The notes under the pieces were generated by a model. That model saw nothing but the letters and a program-made list of their open reading frames with translations, was not told the DNA's origin and ran no database searches. DNA of 5,627 nt from Clostridia bacterium (GTDB lineage Bacteria > Bacillota > Clostridia > Peptostreptococcales > Anaerovoracaceae). Location: contig CAAEEA010000004.1 of the NCBI GenBank assembly GCA_900754795.1, forward strand, positions 1-5,627, given 5' to 3'. The position numbers and the translations under genes were made by a program. Of this stretch, positions 5,543 through 5,627 are shown in pieces (positions within the stretch are counted from its first letter, which is position 1; each line of letters starts with the position of its first letter).

Positions 5543-5627
5543 GGTCATGTCCATATAATGGTGTAAAATCAAAAAATAAAAAGAGCACATAGCTCCAACC
5601 TCAGGTATAATATTAATCACCACAAAA
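5543..5627. mobile_element. Terminal inverted repeat and edge of a probable IS256-family insertion sequence
   Basis: The stretch around 5549-5568 (GTCCATATAATGGTGTAAAA) closely resembles, from memory, the end of IS256 (GTCCGTATAATTGTGTAAAA), with about two differences in 20. The orientation places the element's interior to the right, so the transposase would lie beyond the window. The remaining 60 bases are AT-rich and contain a TATAAT at 5606-5611 that could be part of the transposase promoter, though no good -35 is seen. The exact outer boundary (near 5543) is a guess, and the target duplication cannot be seen without the other end. Confidence 0.5.

Noticed and set aside
5516..5593. Short minus-strand frame starting at 5593 with a weak GAGG site
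   Set aside because: About 25 codons running across the putative IS end, with no recognisable product.
1..5627. CRISPR arrays, tRNA or rRNA genes
   Set aside because: No regularly spaced repeats, no tRNA-like T-loop sequence with matching arms, and no rRNA-like sequence were seen.

Overview
The window looks like a low-to-medium GC Gram-positive anaerobe, most likely a member of the Clostridia. The reasons are strong AGGAGG-type ribosome binding sites, a small TSCPD-family protein of the clostridial type, a YlmH S4-domain protein, and a very long sortase-anchored surface protein built from SpaA-like modules. I cannot place it more finely from the sequence.

Layout. Positions 1-325 are a minus-strand pair: an 84-residue TSCPD-domain protein (71-325), then, 18 bases downstream of its stop, the first 17 codons of another gene (52 down to 1) that runs off the left edge. 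Its N-terminus resembles cation diffusion facilitator (CDF) transporters. A 93-base divergent gap (326-418) carries a likely extended -10 promoter for the minus-strand pair. On the plus strand, ylmH (419-1207) and moaA (1247-2227) sit 39 bases apart in probable operon order. YlmH is an RNA-binding protein tied to ribosome quality control and cell division. MoaA performs the first step of molybdenum cofactor synthesis. No other cofactor gene is in view.

The 160 bases between moaA and the next gene (2228-2387) are dense with signals: a repeat/dyad cluster, a good sigma-A type promoter with an inverted repeat in its spacer, a terminator-like hairpin with a competing second palindrome, and a perfect Shine-Dalgarno sequence. 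They lead to a 997-residue surface adhesin (2388-5381). It has a signal peptide, an N-terminal thioester domain (Cys73/Gln134), five SpaA/prealbumin-like modules, a C-terminal T-Q ester-bond (VaFE-type) domain, a sortase motif PPETGD, a membrane segment and a basic tail. It is probably a covalently adhering, wall-anchored fibre controlled by leader attenuation.

Downstream, 5382-5627 holds no gene I can support. It contains nested inverted repeats, a GAAA-tetraloop terminator, and what looks like the terminal inverted repeat of an IS256-family insertion sequence whose body lies beyond the right edge.

Nothing here is a clear novel defence or mobile system. The most interesting elements are the adhesin's leader with mutually exclusive hairpins and the adhesin's departures from the usual cross-link chemistry.
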